From NCBI GenBank assembly GCA_035275625.1, contig DATEMK010000076.1, forward strand, positions 1 through 10,286: a stretch of 10,286 nt of DNA. Direction: 5' to 3'. Source of the stretch: DATEMK01 sp035275625 (lineage in GTDB: Bacteria > Bacteroidota > Bacteroidia > AKYH767-A > OLB10). Below the pieces are notes generated by a model. The model ran no database searches. It saw nothing but the letters and a program-made list of their open reading frames with translations, and was not told the DNA's origin. This document shows, in pieces, positions 7,219 to 10,286 of this stretch; the stretch's first letter is position 1; each line of letters opens with the position of its first letter. The position numbers and the translations under genes are program-made.

Positions 7219-8403
7219 TCATTTTTTAATTAACCGGGCAACAAACAGCGTATCAGCTTTTTTATCATAGCCTTTTATAAGTTCCATTTTGTTAAGTTGA
7301 AAGCCAAGAGCATTGACCGCAAATTCAACGATGTTTTCATTTTCATTTTTAAAAACCGAACAAGTGATGTAAATAAGAGGTTTTCCTTTTTTAAGATATG
7401 GAGAAATATTTTTTAAAATTTCTTTTTGCGTGTTAGAATATTCTTCAAGTTCAGATTCATCAAAACAAGTAAGCATTTCAGGGGTTCTTGACCAGGTGCC
7501 TGAGCCGGAACAGGGAACATCGGCAATGATGCCATCATAACAGTTGGCATCTGGCAGTTGGCGGCCGGCAGTTAACAAATCAGTTTTTTTAATTGCAAAA
7601 TTTTTAATGTTTGCTTTGCTAAATCTTTTCCTCAGATTTTCCAAGATGGAATCACGGTTATCAGATGCTGTTATTTTTAAATTTTCCGCCTGTTCGGATA
7701 ACAATAAACTTTTTCCTCCAGAACCTGCGCAGCAATCCCACCAATGTTCATTTTCATTTGGCTGAAAAAAAATCCCGTTTTTTTGTGATGATACATCCTG
7801 AATTTCAAAATACCCTTTTTCAAAACTTTTTAAATTATTTAATGCAACGGAATTGTCAATGCTCAAAGCAAGCGGCATACCCTGGTATCCTTTGAATGCA
7901 ATATTGTTTTTACTTAACTCTTTTAAAACATTTTCTTTAAAATTTTTTCGAACCCTTAACCAGGCATCCGGCTGAACTAAAAAAGATTTGTAAAAGTCAT
8001 CTGCTGAAATTTCATTGCTCAAATAATGCTGAAAGGGAAAAATATTATTTAAATTAAATTCAGGATAGGCTTGTGAAATGATTTTTATTTTTTCATCTGT
8101 TGAAAAAGAAATATGTTCAGGCAGAACAGTTGAAAAATTTCTGATGCAATAATCAAGAAGCGGGATATTATTTTTCAAAACTAAAAATGAACCGATGGCG
8201 ATTTGTTCCTCCATGCTTAAATTTTTCAAACTGTTTCTCAGCCTGAAATAATTATAAACAAAGCTTCGCATCATCCTCCTGTCATTCGAACCCATATTGC
8301 GGTGCTGCTGAAAATAATTTTTCAGAAAAACAGACAAAGGTGAATCACAATTATAATTGCTGATTACTTCAACAATATGCTGAAGCTGGTTTCTTTCTTT
8401 CAT
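7219..8403 (-). CDS. RsmB/NOP-family rRNA (cytosine-C5) methyltransferase
   Basis: A 394-residue SAM-dependent methyltransferase, probably modifying a cytosine of rRNA in the cytoplasm. Residues about 1-130 are a helical N-terminal region with little clear similarity to NusB. The SAM-binding motif is WDCCAGSGGKSLLL (222-235), where AGSGGKS replaces the more usual APGGKT, followed by SDNRD (247-251). The catalytic motifs are DVPCSGSGT (295-303; C298) and YITCSVFKNENE (345-356; C348). In this family the TC-motif cysteine attacks C6 of the base and the PC-motif cysteine aids release. ATG 8403 is preferred over TTG 8421 because that TTG lies inside the -7 box TAACTTTG. A heptanucleotide array encodes part of the linker 277-288, before DVPC. 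Length is close to E. coli RsmB (429). Which rRNA position it methylates cannot be told. Confidence 0.9.
   Translation of the reverse strand: MKERNQLQHIVEVISNYNCDSPLSVFLKNYFQQHRNMGSNDRRMMRSFVYNYFRLRNSLKNLSMEEQIAIGSFLVLKNNIPLLDYCIRNFSTVLPEHISFSTDEKIKIISQAYPEFNLNNIFPFQHYLSNEISADDFYKSFLVQPDAWLRVRKNFKENVLKELSKNNIAFKGYQGMPLALSIDNSVALNNLKSFEKGYFEIQDVSSQKNGIFFQPNENEHWWDCCAGSGGKSLLLSEQAENLKITASDNRDSILENLRKRFSKANIKNFAIKKTDLLTAGRQLPDANCYDGIIADVPCSGSGTWSRTPEMLTCFDESELEEYSNTQKEILKNISPYLKKGKPLIYITCSVFKNENENIVEFAVNALGFQLNKMELIKGYDKKADTLFVARLIKK
7542..7576 (-). repeat. AGTTGGC-type heptanucleotide array inside the methyltransferase gene
   Basis: Five 7-bp units read on the plus strand start at 7542, 7549, 7556, 7563 and 7570. 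AGTTGGC occurs exactly at 7542 and 7556; ATCTGGC, GGCCGGC and AGTTAAC are related. On the coding strand they specify about residues 277-288 (LTAGRQLPDANC), a linker between SAM-pocket strands that varies in length within the family. The frame is intact. Confidence 0.75.
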
Positions 8404-8418
8404 AGCGGAGACGGGAAA

Positions 8419-8426
8419 CAAAGTTA
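8419..8426 (-). promoter_or_regulatory. Bacteroidota-type -7 box of the methyltransferase gene
   Basis: The minus strand reads TAACTTTG, a full match to TAnnTTTG. It ends 16 bp before ATG 8403, so the leader would be about 10 nt. Its upstream half is formed by the first heptamer unit (GTTATCA at 8423), and the -33 region falls wholly within the array. This argues against the in-frame TTG at 8421 as start. Confidence 0.5.
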
Positions 8427-8528
8427 TCAGTTATTAGTTATTGAGTTATTGGTCATTGGTCATTGGTCATTGGTCATTCGTTATTGATCATTGCTCATTG
8501 ATCATTGCTCATTGGTCATTGGTCATTC
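8423..8528. repeat. GTCATTG-type heptanucleotide array, 15 units
   Basis: Three units (8423, 8430, 8437) are followed by one extra base at 8444 and then twelve in-phase units from 8445 to 8528. GTCATTG is exact at 8452, 8459, 8466 and 8515. Variants are GTTATTG, ATCATTG, CTCATTG and GTCATTC. A 14-bp supra-unit (ATCATTG plus CTCATTG) occurs twice at 8487-8514, and GTCATTC recurs 49 bp apart (8473, 8522). The array fills most of the gap between the divergent methyltransferase and PhoH genes; the rest, 8529-8668, holds a palindrome, a small ORF and a promoter candidate. Confidence 0.92.
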
Positions 8529-8532
8529 GTGC

Positions 8533-8544
8533 AATAACGTTATT
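8533..8544. repeat. Perfect 12-bp palindrome AATAACGTTATT
   Basis: A self-complementary 12-mer starts five bases after the last heptamer unit. It lies between the two divergent genes, so it could be a dimeric repressor site, but in AT-rich DNA such palindromes also arise by chance. No known operator is recognised. Confidence 0.35.
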
Positions 8545-8573
8545 AACATCACGTTGTCAATTTAAAAATAATC

Positions 8574-8669
8574 ATGTATCAGAAAGCAAATAATGATGCT
8601 TTTATATTTGTCGGAGCGATTAGGGAAAGGAATGAGGCTGGTAATAATAAAAAACGTTCTTACATTTAA
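8574..8669 (+). CDS. Possible 31-codon ORF overlapping the PhoH start
   Basis: ATG 8574 opens a 31-residue frame (MYQKANNDAF ... KKRSYI) that ends at TAA 8667-8669. The stop overlaps the phoH ATG as TAATG, a layout typical of translational coupling. Upstream is A-rich, as is common for Bacteroidota starts. The peptide is polar and basic near its end, with no signal peptide or known domain. Against it, the best -7 box (8603-8610) lies inside the ORF, so the main phoH transcript may not include its start. Mycobacterial phoH2 genes are preceded by a short overlapping antitoxin gene (phoAT); similarity here is positional only. Confidence 0.25.
   Translation: MYQKANNDAFIFVGAIRERNEAGNNKKRSYI
8603..8610 (+). 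promoter_or_regulatory. Bacteroidota-type -7 box upstream of the PhoH gene
   Basis: TATATTTG matches TAnnTTTG fully and lies 58 bp before the ATG at 8669. No TTG is found at the usual -33 distance. If used, the leader would be about 50 nt and would begin inside the small ORF at 8574-8669. Confidence 0.4.
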
Positions 8670-10018
8670 TGAGAAAAAAAGCAAAAGAAAATGAGCGGAA
8701 GATATTTGTCATAGATACTTCAGCAATCCTGTTTGATCACAATATAATTTTCAATTTTAAAGAACACGATGTAGCCATACCCATAACAGTCCTCGAAGAA
8801 ATTGACCGTTTCAAAAAAGGAAACGATGTCATCAATTTTGAAGCGCGCGAATTTATCCGCAGCATTGATAAGCTTTCAGGACAATTTTCATTGCAGGACT
8901 GGATTCCGCTCAACGGGCCCACAAAAGGCAAATTTAAAGTAGTGATGAATGAACTCGGAAATGGCGTGGATGCCAACCGTGTGTTCAACGAAAAAAAAGC
9001 AGACCACAATATTATTAACGCAGCGCTCGGCTTAAAGGAAGAAATGCCAGAGAGAAAAGTAGTCCTTGTATCCAAAGACATCAATCTCCGCCTGAAGGCA
9101 AAGTCATTAAACATAAGCGCTGAAGACTACCAGACCGGAAAAATTGTTGACCTCGAAGGACTCTATACCGGTAAATCAATTCTTGAAAACGTTCCCAAAA
9201 AAATCATTGATCTTATTTACCAGGATGGCGGATGTTTTTATAAAGAATTTTTAAAAAAGAAACCGGTTGCCAATCATTATTTCATTTTAAAAAGCAAAGC
9301 CGAGTCTGCCTCAGCGCTTGGATATTTTAATCCCGAAACGGAAAAGATAGAGCGCGTCATCAAAGCAACTGCTTACGGCATCCGCCCGCGCAATGCCGAG
9401 CAAACCTTTGCCATGCACGCCATCTTCAACGAAAAAATAAGGCTCGTAAGCGTGCAGGGAATTGCCGGAACGGGCAAAACCCTCATCGCCCTTGCCAGCG
9501 CCATTCAGCAGAAAAGCAATTTCCGCCAGATTTATCTTGCCCGTCCGATTGTTCCGTTAAGCAATAAAGATATCGGGTACCTTCCGGGTGATATAAAATC
9601 AAAAATTAATCCTTACATGGAACCGCTGTGGGATAATCTTAAATTCATCCAGAGCCAGTACCGTGAATCTGATAAAGAATTTCAGAAGATCAATGAAATG
9701 CTCGAAAACGAAAAGCTGCACATCACCCCGCTTGCATATATACGCGGGCGCAGCCTTTCAAACATCTGCTTTATCATTGATGAAGCGCAAAATCTCACTC
9801 CGCATGAAGTGAAAACTATCATCACCCGTGCCGGGGAAAACACCAAAATTATTTTCACCGGTGATATTTTCCAGATTGATACACCTTATCTTGATTCACA
9901 CAGCAACGGCCTTTCTACTTTGATTGATAAAATAAAAGACAACCCGTTGTATGCGCATATCACTTTGGAAAAGGGCGAGCGGAGTGAACTGGCAAATATT
10001 GCGGGACAGTTGCTTTAA
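8669..10018 (+). CDS. PhoH family protein, PIN domain fused to PhoH ATPase (PhoH2 type)
   Basis: A 449-residue cytoplasmic protein. Residues about 10-150 form a PIN RNase domain: D16 (FVIDTSAI), E44 (VLEEIDRFKK), D112 (ADHNIINAALG) and D137 (LVSKD) are the expected metal-binding acidic residues. About 225-449 form the PhoH P-loop ATPase: Walker A GIAGTGKT (264-271), RPIVPLSNKDIGYLPGD (292-308), Walker B FIIDEAQN (368-375) and TGDIFQID (397-404). Fusions of this kind (PhoH2, often called YlaK-like) act on RNA; mycobacterial PhoH2 is an ATP-dependent RNA-unwinding ribonuclease. All key residues are present, so both activities are plausible. It is transcribed away from the methyltransferase gene, and the shared 265-bp gap holds a heptamer array. 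A 31-codon ORF overlaps its start. ATG 8669 is the only start that fits a complete PIN domain. Family call is firm; the cellular target is unknown. Confidence 0.95.
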   Translation: MRKKAKENERKIFVIDTSAILFDHNIIFNFKEHDVAIPITVLEEIDRFKKGNDVINFEAREFIRSIDKLSGQFSLQDWIPLNGPTKGKFKVVMNELGNGVDANRVFNEKKADHNIINAALGLKEEMPERKVVLVSKDINLRLKAKSLNISAEDYQTGKIVDLEGLYTGKSILENVPKKIIDLIYQDGGCFYKEFLKKKPVANHYFILKSKAESASALGYFNPETEKIERVIKATAYGIRPRNAEQTFAMHAIFNEKIRLVSVQGIAGTGKTLIALASAIQQKSNFRQIYLARPIVPLSNKDIGYLPGDIKSKINPYMEPLWDNLKFIQSQYRESDKEFQKINEMLENEKLHITPLAYIRGRSLSNICFIIDEAQNLTPHEVKTIITRAGENTKIIFTGDIFQIDTPYLDSHSNGLSTLIDKIKDNPLYAHITLEKGERSELANIAGQLL

Positions 10019-10020
10019 AA

Positions 10021-10098
10021 GTTTGATGTTTGATGTTTGATGTTTAGAGTTTCTTCGCGCAACCTTAAACTTCAAACCTCAAACTCTAAACCCTAACC
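10021..10098. repeat. Head-to-head GTTTGAT-type heptanucleotide arrays
   Basis: Right after the phoH stop come GTTTGAT units at 10021, 10028 and 10035, then GTTTAGA (10042) and GTTTCTT (10049). After an 8-bp centre (10056-10063), five units in the opposite sense follow from 10064: CTTAAAC, TTCAAAC, CTCAAAC, TCTAAAC and the degenerate CCTAACC. The arms GTTTAGAGTTT (10042-10052) and AAACTCTAAAC (10081-10091) are perfect 11-bp inverted repeats, so a long-loop hairpin can form. No T-tract follows, so this is not a standard terminator. Confidence 0.85.
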
Positions 10099-10100
10099 AT

Positions 10101-10108
10101 TATTTTTG
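10101..10108 (+). promoter_or_regulatory. Bacteroidota-type -7 box of the dehydrogenase gene
   Basis: TATTTTTG fully matches TAnnTTTG and ends 20 bp before ATG 10129, giving a leader of about 14 nt. No TTTG is seen at the -33 distance, which lies within the inverted heptamer array. Assigned by motif and position. Confidence 0.5.
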
Positions 10109-10128
10109 CACACTTTTAAAAAACAAGT

Positions 10129-10286
10129 ATGTCCAAAATTAAATTAGGAATAATCAAAGAAGAAAAAATCCCCCGCGACAAACGTGTTCCTTTTACACCG
10201 CAGCAATGCGCGGCCATCCTCAACCAATTTCCCGGTGTTGAAATCATCGTTCAACCCTGCGGATACCGTTGTTATAAAAACGAAGA
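10129..10286 (+). CDS. Alanine dehydrogenase/transhydrogenase-like oxidoreductase, 3' truncated
   Basis: The first 52 codons are visible, from ATG 10129 to the window end. The sequence GIIKEEKIPRDKRVPFTP (residues 7-24) followed by QQCAAILNQFPGVEIIVQP matches the N-terminal domain shared by alanine dehydrogenase, NAD(P) transhydrogenase alpha subunit and lysine-forming saccharopine dehydrogenase. In this fold the early basic residues and the RVPFTP stretch shape the substrate cleft. Bacteroidota carry related proteins with similar N-termini, often annotated as alanine dehydrogenase. The NAD-binding Rossmann domain is beyond the window, so the substrate (alanine/pyruvate or saccharopine) cannot be decided. 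It starts 110 bp after phoH with its own -7 box candidate and no sign of an operon. Confidence 0.8.
   Translation, partial: MSKIKLGIIKEEKIPRDKRVPFTPQQCAAILNQFPGVEIIVQPCGYRCYKNE

Noticed and set aside
8404..8421. In-frame TTG at 8421 as start of the methyltransferase
   Set aside because: The TTG is part of the -7 box TAACTTTG, so it would lie upstream of the transcript start; ATG 8403 gives a normal family N-terminus.
8423..8528. CRISPR-like array
   Set aside because: Units are 7 bp with no spacers and no cas genes are present; this is a simple tandem repeat.
8737..9114. Long antisense ORF within phoH
   Set aside because: It is antisense to well-conserved PIN-domain codons and shows no recognisable domain or start context; it is a shadow of the real gene.
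10085..10098. Telomere-like CTAAACCCTAA motif
   Set aside because: It is one short match within a degenerate heptamer array in a bacterial gene context; nothing suggests a chromosome end.

Overview
The window looks like chromosomal DNA of a Bacteroidota (Bacteroidetes) bacterium. The DNA is AT-rich. Three consecutive genes encode Sec-exported proteins with C-terminal type IX secretion (T9SS) sorting domains. Promoter candidates match the Bacteroidota -7 box TAnnTTTG rather than TATAAT, and start codons are preceded by A-rich sequence rather than Shine-Dalgarno motifs. The order or genus cannot be told from the sequence.

Layout. 1-441 (+): 3' part of a MacroD-type ADP-ribosyl hydrolase. 488-1702 (+): secreted six-repeat kelch-like propeller with a T9SS tail and a forced TTG start. 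1786-4608 (-): secreted subtilisin-like (S8) protease with a T9SS tail; its coding frame runs about 65 codons beyond the first usual start codon and reaches a signal peptide that begins at ATA. 4730-7108 (-): secreted choice-of-anchor-B/LVIVD-type protein with two carboxypeptidase-regulatory-like domains, a jelly-roll-like module and a T9SS tail, followed by a strong intrinsic terminator. 7219-8403 (-): RsmB/NOP-family rRNA m5C methyltransferase. 8669-10018 (+): PIN-PhoH ATPase (PhoH2 type), divergent from the methyltransferase, with a possible 31-codon ORF overlapping its start. 10129-10286 (+): 5' end of an alanine dehydrogenase/transhydrogenase-like oxidoreductase. The first half is therefore a cluster of surface or secreted proteins using one export route. 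The second half is ordinary RNA and central-metabolism housekeeping. I see no evidence that the genes form one dedicated pathway.

The main unexplained signal lies in repeats between and inside genes. Five separate short tandem arrays all have a period of exactly 7 bp, but each has its own unit: AAATCCC-type inside the kelch gene's sorting domain, AATGTTC-type filling the convergent gap at 1704-1787 with an embedded CCGATA palindrome, AGTTGGC-type inside the rsmB coding sequence, GTCATTG-type (15 units) in the rsmB/phoH divergent promoter region, and GTTTGAT-type facing its own inverted relatives between phoH and the dehydrogenase gene. The constant period with changing sequence suggests a process that makes heptanucleotide repeats, not one dispersed element. 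Three units equal 21 bp, which is seven codons and about two helical turns, so array changes could be tolerated inside genes and near promoters. No CRISPR, tRNA, rRNA, IS element or phage gene was recognised.
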